Source of the DNA: DATBLE01 sp036555585
GTDB lineage: Bacteria; Actinomycetota; Thermoleophilia; Gaiellales; Gaiellaceae
Direction of reading: 5' to 3'
NCBI GenBank assembly: GCA_036555585.1
Contig: DATBLE010000039.1
Location: 1 to 64,000, forward strand
DNA: 64,000 nucleotides
Both the position numbers and the translations under genes were made by a program. Below the pieces are notes generated by a model, which had not been told where the DNA came from, did not search any database, and saw only the letters and a program-made list of their open reading frames with translations. Of the stretch, positions 33,271 through 41,709 are shown piece by piece. Position 1 is the stretch's first letter; every line of letters begins with the position of its first letter.

Positions 33271-33542
33271 GCTACCAGACGTGCCCCGACTGGCCCGAGC
33301 TGATGGAGGTCGCGCCCGACCTCCAGTTCAAGCACCTCACCGTCCGGCAGGCGCAGCTCCCCGCCGAGGCGCTGATGAAGATCCCGGAGGTCAACCTCGA
33401 CGAGGCGGAGATCTGCGCCGACGTCGACCGGCACGTCTTCTTCAAGCGGCACACGGATCCGCGCGTGGTCGACGCCCTGCGCGGCTCTCACTGGTTCGAC
33501 CTGACCGAGTGGACGATGTCCGGCCCGGGCCGGCCGGGTTAG
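33267..33542 (+). CDS. Small hypothetical protein coupled to wzt
   Basis: A 91-residue soluble protein with an acidic, aromatic-rich sequence (CPDWPELMEVAPDLQFKHLT near the N-terminus; SHWFDLTEWTM near the end). I do not recognise a family. The ATG overlaps the wzt stop by 4 nt, which suggests a product made in fixed ratio with the exporter ATPase. Its own stop overlaps the stop of the convergent gene by 4 nt. It may assist export or be an unrelated passenger. Confidence 0.65.
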   Translation: MSYQTCPDWPELMEVAPDLQFKHLTVRQAQLPAEALMKIPEVNLDEAEICADVDRHVFFKRHTDPRVVDALRGSHWFDLTEWTMSGPGRPG

Positions 33543-34210
33543 CTCCTCCAGCCGATCGCGGCGACGCCGTCCCACCACCAGCCCTGGCCGCCCTCCTCGC
33601 CGGCGATCTCGACGAGCAGCTCCACGCGCGGCTCGGCGGCGACGTAGTCGCGGGTCGCACGGGCGACCGCGTCCCAGTCGAAGTCGTCGATCACGATCAG
33701 CGCCTCCGCCGCCAGCCACGGCTCGATCGCCCGCATGCCGCGCAGCTGTCCCTCGTAGTCGTGCGGGCCGTCCCAGTAGTAGACCCCGACGGTCCTGTCG
33801 CCGAGCGCACCGCCCTCGATCAGCTCGAACGCGTCGCCTTCGAGGATGGTCGCGCTCTCGGCGCCGAAGCGGCTCAGGCTCTGCTCGAGCCCTTCGCGGC
33901 TCGCGTGGGGAAGCGGCCGCCCGCGCACCTCCGGCACGTCGAACGAGAAGCGGTCGATCGCGACGAAGTCGCCCGCGTTGCCGCGCATCGCGCCGATCAG
34001 GCTGGCACCGTAGAACGAGCCGACCTCGACGTAGCTCTCTCCCGGGCCGAGCAGCGACGCCGCCAGGTTGAGCAGGGCGAGGACGTTCTCCGTGGCCAGG
34101 TTCGGGATCCCGTCGACGAGGTCGTCGAAGCGCCGGCCCTTCGGCACCGCCGAGCGCGGGTAGTCCTCGAACAGGCGGGGCAGCTCAGCCGCGAAGCGCT
34201 CGACGTCCAC
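33539..34210 (-). CDS. SAM-methyltransferase-like protein
   Basis: A 223-residue class I methyltransferase of the Methyltransf_24 kind. YVEVGSFYGASLIGAM fits the SAM site, FVAIDRFSFDVPEV the acidic strand, GVYYWDGPHDYEGQ motif III, and LIVIDDFDW a later strand. The start is GTG 34210, inside the last 26 nt of the PolX gene, and TAGATT lies 9 nt upstream, so it may have its own promoter in that gene's tail. Targets in this family include small molecules and sugars; none can be named here. Confidence 0.75.
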   Translation of the reverse strand: MDVERFAAELPRLFEDYPRSAVPKGRRFDDLVDGIPNLATENVLALLNLAASLLGPGESYVEVGSFYGASLIGAMRGNAGDFVAIDRFSFDVPEVRGRPLPHASREGLEQSLSRFGAESATILEGDAFELIEGGALGDRTVGVYYWDGPHDYEGQLRGMRAIEPWLAAEALIVIDDFDWDAVARATRDYVAAEPRVELLVEIAGEEGGQGWWWDGVAAIGWRS

Positions 34211-35831
34211 GGAGGAGGGAATCTAGCGGCCGGGTGTTGAGGACAGCCGCCGCCGATGCCCGCCCTCGCCGCGCGGTCGCGACCGCCAGCTCCATGTTCC
34301 CGAGCCCGCGGACCGAATGGGCGTCGGTCGAGCAGACGACCTTCACGCCCGCCTCGACCGCCTGGCGCACGTAGACGTCGCGGAGATCGAGCCGGTCGGG
34401 CAGGCCGTTCACCTCGAGCGCGACGCCCTCCTCGAGCGCGACCTCGATCAGCCGCTCGACGTCGAGCTCGTTCTCGGGGCGCCGGTGGATGTAGCGGCCC
34501 TTCGGATGCGAGAGGCACGACACGAACGGGTTGCGCAGCGCCTCCTCGACCCGCCTGGTCTGGTCGCGTCTCGACAGCCGCTGCCCGCCGTGGACGCTCG
34601 CCTGCACCCAGTCCAGCTCGGCCAGGATCGAGTCGGGCAGGTCGAGCCGGCCGTCGGGGAGGATGTCGCACTCGCTGCCGCGCAGGACCCGGAACGGAGC
34701 GAGCGCGTCGTTCGCGTCGGCGATCTCCGCCGCCTGCCGGCGCAGGTCGTCGGCGGTGAGCCCGCGTACCGCGCCGACCGCGGGCGTGTGGTCGCAGATC
34801 GCCAGGTACTCGTAGCCGCGCTCGATCGCCGCGAGCGCCATCTCCTCCACGCTCGCCGTCCCGTCCGACCAGGTCGTGTGAACGTGCAGGTCGCCGCGGA
34901 TCTGCGCCCGCTCGACGAGCGGCGGCGGCTCGCCGCGGAAGGGCTCCTCCCGGAGCTCGGGCGGGCAGAACGGGATTCCGAGCGCCCGGTAGACGCCCTT
35001 CTCGTCGGGCGCGTCGGGCAGCGGCTCCAGCGCCGCGACGTACTCCGGCGAGCCGGTCGCGCGGACGAGCTCCGTGCCGAACCGCGCCGGCTCGGCCACC
35101 ACCAGCTCGACGGGAACGCCCTCGACCGTGACCCCGTAGGCGCGACGTTCGGCTCGCTCCAGCACCGAGACGATCGCCGGCAGCGCCTCGAAGGCGTCGA
35201 GCACCGGCCCGGGCTCGTCGGCGGCGACGACGACCGCGAGGCGCTCGCTGGAGTCGCGGTAGCGGCGCGGGTCGCCCGCGGGCGTGCCGCCGAGCGGCTC
35301 GGCGATGTCGGCGAGCAGGCGCCCGGCCCGGTGGAGCAGCATGCCCTTCGGCGGCCGCGGGTCGTCCGCCCTGGCGAGCGCGTCCAGCAGCTTCGCCTCG
35401 TTCGCCGGGCCGATCCCGGGCACCTCGCGGAGCCTGCCCGCAGTCGCGGCCTCGCGCAGCTCTGCCGCCGTCCTGATCCCGAGCGTCTGCGCGATCTGCA
35501 CGGCGCGCCGCGCACCGATGCCGAGGTAGAGGCCGAGGCCGACCAGGTCGGGGGAGACGGCGCGCTCCAGCTCCTCGAGCTCGGCGATCTCGCCGGTCTC
35601 GACCAGCTCCTTCAGCTTGCCCTCGATGCCGCGGCCGATGCCGCGCAGCTCGCGGGCACGACCCGCTCGGACCAGGTCTGCGACCGGCGCCTTCGTCGTG
35701 CGGATCAGCTCGGCTGCCCGGCGGTACGCCCGCGCGGAGTAGGGGTTCGCGCCGGCCAGCTCGAGCAGCGTCGCGAACGAGTCGAGCCGCTCGGCGATCG
35801 CGCGGTTGTCCAGGTGCTGCTGCGGCGCTAT
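34185..35831 (-). CDS. PolX-family protein: degenerate polymerase domain plus PHP phosphoesterase
   Basis: A 548-residue protein with the PolX layout: helix-hairpin-helix DNA-binding repeats (IGRGIEGKLKELVETG; VPGIGPANEAKLL), a polymerase-beta-like nucleotidyltransferase region, and a C-terminal PHP domain. The PHP metal site is complete (GDLHVHTTWSDG, CDHTP, GSECDI, VHGG, LSHP, STDAH), so 3'-5' exonuclease or phosphatase activity is likely. The polymerase site is not: the expected Gly-Asp-x-Asp aligns with ERLA. No ATG, GTG or TTG fits the N-terminus; ATA at 35831, overlapping the upstream TAG as ATAG, is the best candidate, with CTG 35813 as the alternative. Confidence 0.85.
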   Translation of the reverse strand: MAPQQHLDNRAIAERLDSFATLLELAGANPYSARAYRRAAELIRTTKAPVADLVRAGRARELRGIGRGIEGKLKELVETGEIAELEELERAVSPDLVGLGLYLGIGARRAVQIAQTLGIRTAAELREAATAGRLREVPGIGPANEAKLLDALARADDPRPPKGMLLHRAGRLLADIAEPLGGTPAGDPRRYRDSSERLAVVVAADEPGPVLDAFEALPAIVSVLERAERRAYGVTVEGVPVELVVAEPARFGTELVRATGSPEYVAALEPLPDAPDEKGVYRALGIPFCPPELREEPFRGEPPPLVERAQIRGDLHVHTTWSDGTASVEEMALAAIERGYEYLAICDHTPAVGAVRGLTADDLRRQAAEIADANDALAPFRVLRGSECDILPDGRLDLPDSILAELDWVQASVHGGQRLSRRDQTRRVEEALRNPFVSCLSHPKGRYIHRRPENELDVERLIEVALEEGVALEVNGLPDRLDLRDVYVRQAVEAGVKVVCSTDAHSVRGLGNMELAVATARRGRASAAAVLNTRPLDSLLRGRRALRG

Positions 35832-38800
35832 GAGACCGGGGAGGGACGGGCCTGGCGAAGGGCCTCTGCGAGCGCCTCGGGCCGGATCGGCTTCGCGACG
35901 TAGTCGTCCATGCCGGCCGCGAAGCATGCCTCGCGGTCCTCCTCCATCGCGTTCGCCGTCATCGCGACGATCCGCGGGCGCTCCCCGGCGGGCCAGCGCT
36001 CGCAGATCCGCCGCGTTGCGTCGAGGCCGTCGAGCTCGGGCATCTGGACGTCCATCAGCACCACGTCGTACCGCTCCCGCTCGAGTGCCGACAGGGCCTC
36101 GAGCCCGTTGCCGACGACGTCTGCGCGGTAGCCGAGCTTCGCGAGGAGCGCGAGCGCGACCTTCTGGTTCACGGCGCTGTCCTCGGCGAGCAGGATCCGG
36201 AGCGGCGACGCCTCCACCGTGGCGTCCTCCGCAGCCGCGTCCCGGCGGTCGCCGTCCCGGCCTGCGAACACGCGCATCAGCGCGTCGTACAGCTGGGATG
36301 CCTTGAGCGGCTTCGCCAGCTGCGCCGCGAAGCCGTCCGTCCCGCGGGCCTGCGGCAGCCGTCCCAGCGAGGTGACGAGCAGCAGTGGCAGCTCCTGCGC
36401 GCTCAGGTGGCGCCGGATCTCGCGCGCGAGCTCCTGGCCGTCCATCTCGGGCATGACCAGATCGAGCACGGCGACGTCGAAGTGCTCGCCCGCCTCGATC
36501 AGGGCGAGCGCCTCGGACGGGCTCTCGGCGGCCACGGCCTCCATTCCCCACGACTGCGCCTGGCGGCTGACGATCTCCCGGTTCGTCGCGTTGTCGTCGA
36601 CGACGAGCAGGCGCTTGCCGGCGAGCTGCGGCTGGGTGCCGTCGAACGGGACGGGTGCCCGTGCCTCCGCCTCGGCGGCGGTGAACTCGATGTGGAAGGC
36701 AGACCCTTCCCCCTCCTCGCTCTCCGCCCACAGCCTGCCGCCCATCAGCTCGACCAGGCGCTTCGAGATCGCGAGGCCGAGGCCGGTGCCGCCGTAGCGC
36801 CGGGTGGTCGAGGCGTCGACCTGGCTGAACGACTCGAACAGGCTGTCCATGCGGTCGGGCGGGATCCCGATCCCCGTGTCGCGCACGGTCAGGCGAACCC
36901 GATGCCACCCCGCCCTGGCCGGCTCGGCGGCGAGATCGACGACGACCTCCCCGCGCTCGGTGAACTTGACCGCGTTCGAGAGCAGGTTGAGCAGCACCTG
37001 CCGCAGGCGGGCCGCGTCGCCGGCGATCGCCGGCGGCACGCCCTCGCCGACCAGGCCGCCGAGCTCGAGGCTCTTCTCGGCGGCGCGGGGGGCGATGATG
37101 TCGAGCGCCTCCTCGACGCAGGCCCGCAGGTCGAACGGCTCGCGCTCGAGCTCGAGCTTGCCCGCCTCGATCTTCGAGTAGTCCAGGATGTCGTCGATCA
37201 CGTGCAGGAGCGCGTCGCCGCTGGAGCGGACGACCTCCGCGAACTCGCGCTGCTCCGGCGTCAGGTCGGTGCCGAGCAGCAGACCCGTCATCCCGATCAC
37301 GGCGTTCATCGGCGTCCGGATCTCGTGGCTCATCGTCGCCAGGAACGCGCTTTTCGCCTGGGTGGCGGCCTCCGCCTCCTCGCGCGCCTGCTGGAGCTCG
37401 GTGATGTCGTGGTAGATGCCGAGGAAGCCGGTGCGCTCGCCGTCCACGGTGAGCGGGACGAGCATCAGCTCGACGTCGACGAGCGTGCCGTCCTTCCGCG
37501 CCCGCCTGGTGATGCGGTGGGCACGTCCGGCGGCGACTGCTTCCTCGGTGACCGCGCGGCCCTCGTCGCGCAGCTCGTCGTCGAAGACGAGGTCGTCGAT
37601 CGTGCGTCCGATCGCCTCGTCCGGCGAGTAGCCGAACAGCTCCTCGGCTGCGGGGTTCCACCCGGTCACCCGCTCCTCGGCGTCCATCTCGATCACCGCC
37701 ACCGGGCTGATCCCGACCAGCGACTCGAAGTACTGCTTCTGGCGGGCGATCTCCGTGAAGAGCCGGGCGTTCTGGATCGCGACGCCGACGTTCGCCGCGA
37801 GCGTGGCGAGCAGGCGTGTGTCCGCCTCGGCGTACCGGCCCTCCTCCCGGGTGCTCTGGACGCTGATCACCCCGATGGCGCGATCGCCCACCCAGATCGG
37901 CACGCCCAGGTACGACTTCGCCGGGGTGCCGACGGCCGGTTTGGCGGCTTCGGCCGTGTTCAGCAGCAGCGGCTCGCCCGACTCGATGATCCTCGACGTC
38001 AGTCCCTCGCCGAAGGTCATCGGCGGCTCGGCGATGTGCTCGCCCAGCTCCCAGTTGTAGGGGAACTCGATCACGCCGGCCGCCTCGTCGTGGAGGGCGA
38101 CGTAGGCCATGTCGGCGTCGAACGTCTCGCGGACACGCTCGCCGACCAGCTCGATCAGCGCCTCCAGGTCGAGCTGCGACGAGAGCGCCTGGCCCACGCT
38201 GTTCACGGTTCCGAGCTCCGCGACCCGCTGGCGCGTCTCGTGGACCAGCTGCGCGTTCTCGAGCGCGACGCCGAGGCTGCCGGCGATGGTCGCCAGCAGC
38301 TGCTGGTCGGACGGGCTGAACGCGTGCTCCTGGTCGAGGTTCTGGATCGAGATGGTTCCTCTCGCCCGCCCGCCGACGACGAGCGGCTGGAAGATCGCCG
38401 ATCCGTTCGAGGGCTCCCCCGTGACCGACACCGGGTTGCCGTACTCGACGAGAGCCGCATCCATGTTCTCGTGGATCGCCAGCGGCCGGCGGGTCTCCAT
38501 CACGTGCTTCCGGAAGCCCATCACCGGGAAGGTCACGTTCGGGAAGTGGACGCCGCGCTCGATCTGGTAGACGAAGCGCATGAGCCCGGCCTCCTCGTCG
38601 TGGATCGCGATGTCGACCACCTGCGCGTCGAAGACCGCGCGCAGCTTCTCGCCGACGAGGTCGTAGATCGCCTGCTGGTCGAGCTCGCCCGCGATCGACT
38701 CCTGGACGCTGTTGATCACCGCGAGCTCGGCGACCCGCTGCCTCGTCTCGTGGACGAGCCGCGCGTTCTCGAGCGCGACGCTCATGCTGCCCGCGAGCGT

Positions 38801-40309
38801 CGTCAGCAGCCGTACGTCGCTCTCCGAGAACGCGTTCTTCCGGTCGATGTTCTGCAACGAGATGCGTCCTCGGATCTCGTCGCCGGACAGCAGGGGCGCG
38901 ACCAGCACCGAGAGCGGGCGCTCGCCCTGCAGCACCGGCGACACCTCGCCGCGCTCCCGGTCCCAGGCCGGGACGTCGTTGATGAGCACCGGCTCCTTCG
39001 TCTCCAGGAGCAGCCGCGTCGTGGGTGACGAGGCGATCGGGGCAGGCTGGTCCGGGAACCGGACGCCGCGCTCGATCGAGTACGGGAAGTTGATCAGCCC
39101 GGAGGCCTCGTCGAAGATGCCGATGTCGACGACCTGTGCCTGGAAGATCTCCTGGATCTTGTCGCCGACGACGTCGTAGATGCCCTGGAGCTCGACCTCG
39201 CCGGCGAGTGCCGACTGGACGCTGTTGATCAGCGCGAGCTCGGCGTTCCGCTGCCGGGTCTCGTGGACGAGGCGGGCGTTCTCGAGCGCGACGCTGAGGC
39301 TGCCGGCGAGCGTCGTCAGCAGTCGCAGGTCCGTCTCGGTGAAGGCGTGCTCCCGGTCGACGTTCTGGAGCGAGATCACGCCGGTCGTCTTCCCGCCGGC
39401 GACGAGGGGGACGAAGACGACGGACTTCGACGGCTCCCCGCTCAGCACGTCGGGGTTTCCGTACCGGATCGTCTCCGCCTCGAGGTCCTCGTTCAGCATC
39501 AGCGGCTCGCGGGTCTCCATCACGTGCCTGCGGAAGCCGATCGGCTCCATCGACTCGTCCGGGTAGCGGACGCCGCGCTCGATCGAGTACGGGAAGTGCA
39601 GAACGCCGGCCGCCTCGTCGTAGACGGCGATGTCGACCACCTGGGCGTCGAAGACCTCCTGGATCTTGTCGCCGACGACGTCGTAGATCGCCTGCAGCTC
39701 CAGCTCGCCGGCGAGTGCCGACTGGACGCTGTTGATCAGCGCCAGCTCGGCGTTTCGCTGGCGGGTCTCCTCGATCGCTCGTGCCCGTGAGAGCGCTGCT
39801 CCGACGTGCTGGCCGACGAAGGCGAGCAGGTCGCGGTCTCGCTCGTCGTACCGGTGCTCCGCCGTGTAGGACTGTACGACGAGGGCGCCGATCTTCTTGC
39901 CCTCCGCGTGGAGAGGGACGCCGACCCAGGTGGACTGGTCGGTGCTCACCCCGCGCAGCTCGACCTCCTTCTGCTCGACCAGCTCCGTGAACCGCTCGTA
40001 CGTGACGAGCTGCGGCTCCCCCGTGCGGAGCATCCAGGCGGTCACGCCCTTCGCCTCGCCGGTGCCGATCGCGTCCCACCTGTTCGGGTCGGGCAGGTCG
40101 ACGTCCATGACGTCGCGGTAGTAGGGCCAGCTGACGAGCTGCCGCTCCTCGTCGTACAGGCTGATGAAGAAGTTCTCGGCGTACATCAGCTCGCCGACGA
40201 TGGCGTGCACGGCCGCGTAGAACTCCTGCAGGTCCTGCGCCGCGCCGGCCAGCTCCGCGATCCGGTAGAGCGCGTCCTGGACCTTCGCCGCGTCCCGGAT
40301 CTCCGTCAT
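35828..40309 (-). CDS. Hybrid histidine kinase: five GAF, PAS, HisKA, HATPase, two receivers
   Basis: A 1493-residue soluble sensor kinase without membrane helices. Five GAF domains repeat with a period of about 170 residues (roughly 30-175, 205-345, 375-515, 545-685 and 715-850), linked by near-identical helices such as ETRQRNAELALINSVQSALA. A PAS domain (860-970) precedes HisKA (SHEIRTPMNAVIGM; His 995), the ATPase (NLLSNAVKF, DTGIGIP, GTGLGLAISK) and two receivers (VLDLVMPEMDG; LMDVQMPELDG). The two receivers imply an Hpt partner, and one is encoded at 41331. The start ATG overlaps the cyclase stop (ATGA). The stimulus is unknown. Confidence 0.93.
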   Translation of the reverse strand: MTEIRDAAKVQDALYRIAELAGAAQDLQEFYAAVHAIVGELMYAENFFISLYDEERQLVSWPYYRDVMDVDLPDPNRWDAIGTGEAKGVTAWMLRTGEPQLVTYERFTELVEQKEVELRGVSTDQSTWVGVPLHAEGKKIGALVVQSYTAEHRYDERDRDLLAFVGQHVGAALSRARAIEETRQRNAELALINSVQSALAGELELQAIYDVVGDKIQEVFDAQVVDIAVYDEAAGVLHFPYSIERGVRYPDESMEPIGFRRHVMETREPLMLNEDLEAETIRYGNPDVLSGEPSKSVVFVPLVAGGKTTGVISLQNVDREHAFTETDLRLLTTLAGSLSVALENARLVHETRQRNAELALINSVQSALAGEVELQGIYDVVGDKIQEIFQAQVVDIGIFDEASGLINFPYSIERGVRFPDQPAPIASSPTTRLLLETKEPVLINDVPAWDRERGEVSPVLQGERPLSVLVAPLLSGDEIRGRISLQNIDRKNAFSESDVRLLTTLAGSMSVALENARLVHETRQRVAELAVINSVQESIAGELDQQAIYDLVGEKLRAVFDAQVVDIAIHDEEAGLMRFVYQIERGVHFPNVTFPVMGFRKHVMETRRPLAIHENMDAALVEYGNPVSVTGEPSNGSAIFQPLVVGGRARGTISIQNLDQEHAFSPSDQQLLATIAGSLGVALENAQLVHETRQRVAELGTVNSVGQALSSQLDLEALIELVGERVRETFDADMAYVALHDEAAGVIEFPYNWELGEHIAEPPMTFGEGLTSRIIESGEPLLLNTAEAAKPAVGTPAKSYLGVPIWVGDRAIGVISVQSTREEGRYAEADTRLLATLAANVGVAIQNARLFTEIARQKQYFESLVGISPVAVIEMDAEERVTGWNPAAEELFGYSPDEAIGRTIDDLVFDDELRDEGRAVTEEAVAAGRAHRITRRARKDGTLVDVELMLVPLTVDGERTGFLGIYHDITELQQAREEAEAATQAKSAFLATMSHEIRTPMNAVIGMTGLLLGTDLTPEQREFAEVVRSSGDALLHVIDDILDYSKIEAGKLELEREPFDLRACVEEALDIIAPRAAEKSLELGGLVGEGVPPAIAGDAARLRQVLLNLLSNAVKFTERGEVVVDLAAEPARAGWHRVRLTVRDTGIGIPPDRMDSLFESFSQVDASTTRRYGGTGLGLAISKRLVELMGGRLWAESEEGEGSAFHIEFTAAEAEARAPVPFDGTQPQLAGKRLLVVDDNATNREIVSRQAQSWGMEAVAAESPSEALALIEAGEHFDVAVLDLVMPEMDGQELAREIRRHLSAQELPLLLVTSLGRLPQARGTDGFAAQLAKPLKASQLYDALMRVFAGRDGDRRDAAAEDATVEASPLRILLAEDSAVNQKVALALLAKLGYRADVVGNGLEALSALERERYDVVLMDVQMPELDGLDATRRICERWPAGERPRIVAMTANAMEEDREACFAAGMDDYVAKPIRPEALAEALRQARPSPVS

Positions 40310-41334
40310 GCCACCGAGTAGACGCTGACCGGCTGCGTCTTCCCCTCGAGCAGCAGCTCCCCCTGCGCCTCGAGCGGGATCTCGCCGTTCAGCCCGCTGC
40401 GCGTGTCCTCGTCGATCAGGATCGGCCGGTCGACCACCTTCGTATGCGCCTCGAGCCGGGCCGCCAGGTTGACCGTGTCGCCGACGCAGGTGTAGGTCGC
40501 GCGCTGCTGCGTGCCGGTGTAGCCGGCGATCACCTGGCCCGACGCGATCCCGACGCCGATCCTGATCTGCACCTTCCCGAGCGCCGCCTGCTCGCGGTCG
40601 AAGAGCTCGACGAGCTCGACCATCTGGCGGGCGGCACGGACGGCGCGCAGGCGGAAGTCCGGCGCCGGGGCCGGCGCGCCGAAGATCGCCATCAGCCCGT
40701 CGCCGACCATCTGGTTGACCACTCCGCCCTCGCCGCCGATCGCGTCCATCATCAGCGTGTAGTAGTCGTTCAGCAGCTCGATCGTCTCCGAGGGCTCCTG
40801 CGACTCCGCGATCTTGGTGAACGAGCGGATGTCGCAGAACATCGCCGCGGCGTCCACGAACTTGCCGCCGAGGGAGAATCCCGACGTCAGCAGGTCCTCG
40901 GCGACCTCGCGGGTGGCGAACTTGCTGATCAGGTCGCGCTGCTCGTCGCGCAGGCGCTTCTTCTCGAGGCTCGACTGGACGCGTGCCCTGAGCAGGACCG
41001 GGTTGACCGGCTTGGTCAGGTAGTCCTCCGCGCCCATCTCGATGCACCGGACGACGCTGTCCAGCTCGTCGAGGGCCGTGGTCATGATCACGGGGAGGTC
41101 GCGGAGATGCGGGTCGTCCTGGATCTCGGCGAGCACCTGGTAGCCGTCGACCTCGGGCATCTCGACGTCGAGCAGCATCAGGTCGAATCGCCCGCGTCCC
41201 AGCAGCTCGAGCGCCTCACCGCCGTGCTCCGCGAACTCGACGCTGTGGCCCTGCGCCTCCAGCCCGCGGCCGAGCAGCAGCCGGTTCACGCGGTTGTCGT
41301 CGACGACGAGGATCCGGCCCGCACCCGTGCTCAC
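40306..41334 (-). CDS. Response regulator with class III adenylate/guanylate cyclase domain
   Basis: A 342-residue protein. Residues 1-125 form a receiver (ILVVDDNRVNRLLLGRG; LMLLDVEMPEVDG with the phosphorylated aspartate; KPVNP). Residues 160-342 form a class III cyclase: MFCDIRSFTKIAE with the first metal aspartate, VNQMVGDGLMAIFG with the second, and YTCVGDTVNLAARLEA. It should make cAMP or cGMP under control of the phosphorelay formed with the kinase and Hpt protein next to it. The start is GTG 41334 with a 4-nt overlap on the Hpt gene. Confidence 0.92.
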   Translation of the reverse strand: MSTGAGRILVVDDNRVNRLLLGRGLEAQGHSVEFAEHGGEALELLGRGRFDLMLLDVEMPEVDGYQVLAEIQDDPHLRDLPVIMTTALDELDSVVRCIEMGAEDYLTKPVNPVLLRARVQSSLEKKRLRDEQRDLISKFATREVAEDLLTSGFSLGGKFVDAAAMFCDIRSFTKIAESQEPSETIELLNDYYTLMMDAIGGEGGVVNQMVGDGLMAIFGAPAPAPDFRLRAVRAARQMVELVELFDREQAALGKVQIRIGVGIASGQVIAGYTGTQQRATYTCVGDTVNLAARLEAHTKVVDRPILIDEDTRSGLNGEIPLEAQGELLLEGKTQPVSVYSVA

Positions 41335-41663
41335 CGGCGCAGCTCCGCGGCGACGAGGGCGTACTCCTCGTCGATCCGGTCGGCGAGGGTCGGCGCGGCC
41401 GCGAGGTCGCCCGCCTTCGCCTGCTCCTCGAGCTCGCGGCACAGCGCCGAGAGCCTCGTCGCGCCGAACGTCGTGCCGTTCGACTTCAGCGTGTGGGCCG
41501 CCCGCCGGACCTCGTCCACCTCGGAATCGCGGAGCGCGGCGAGGAGCGGCGGCGCGTCGGCCAGGAACGTGGCGACGAGGTCGGCCACGAAGTCGTCCCC
41601 GCCGAGCTCGCGGAGCTCGTCGAATGCGGCCGGGTCGAGACGCGTGTCTTCCCCGGCGGGCAC
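41331..41663 (-). CDS. Histidine phosphotransfer (Hpt) protein
   Basis: A 110-residue four-helix Hpt domain. AAHTLKSNGTTFG carries the phosphorylated histidine, with LVATFLADAPPLLAAL before it. It should shuttle phosphate between the receivers of the hybrid kinase and the receiver of the cyclase, both encoded downstream and translationally coupled. It starts with GTG at 41663, with TACGCT 7 nt upstream. It leads the three-gene signalling operon, which is divergent from cofD with a 46-nt gap. Confidence 0.9.
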   Translation of the reverse strand: MPAGEDTRLDPAAFDELRELGGDDFVADLVATFLADAPPLLAALRDSEVDEVRRAAHTLKSNGTTFGATRLSALCRELEEQAKAGDLAAAPTLADRIDEEYALVAAELRR

Positions 41664-41670
41664 GGTGAGC

Positions 41671-41676
41671 AGCGTA
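41671..41676 (-). promoter_or_regulatory. Putative -10 box of the signalling operon
   Basis: TACGCT on the minus strand, 7 nt before the GTG of the Hpt gene. Confidence 0.45.
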
Positions 41677-41697
41677 AACCGCCGGCAGCGCGAAGGG

Positions 41698-41703
41698 TAG
41701 GGT
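41698..41703 (+). promoter_or_regulatory. Putative -10 box, leaderless start of cofD
   Basis: TAGGGT on the plus strand, exactly 6 nt before the cofD ATG. There is no Shine-Dalgarno sequence. Confidence 0.5.
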
Positions 41704-41709
41704 CAGCGC

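Noticed and set aside
34185..40079. A continuous frame that would join the PolX protein to the kinase region
   Set aside because: Upstream of 35831 the translation is low-complexity and overlaps the conserved kinase, so the true gene starts near 35831.
36400..40310. Regular repeats suggestive of an array
   Set aside because: These are repeated GAF-coding segments of about 510 nt; there are no short repeats with unique spacers, so it is not CRISPR.
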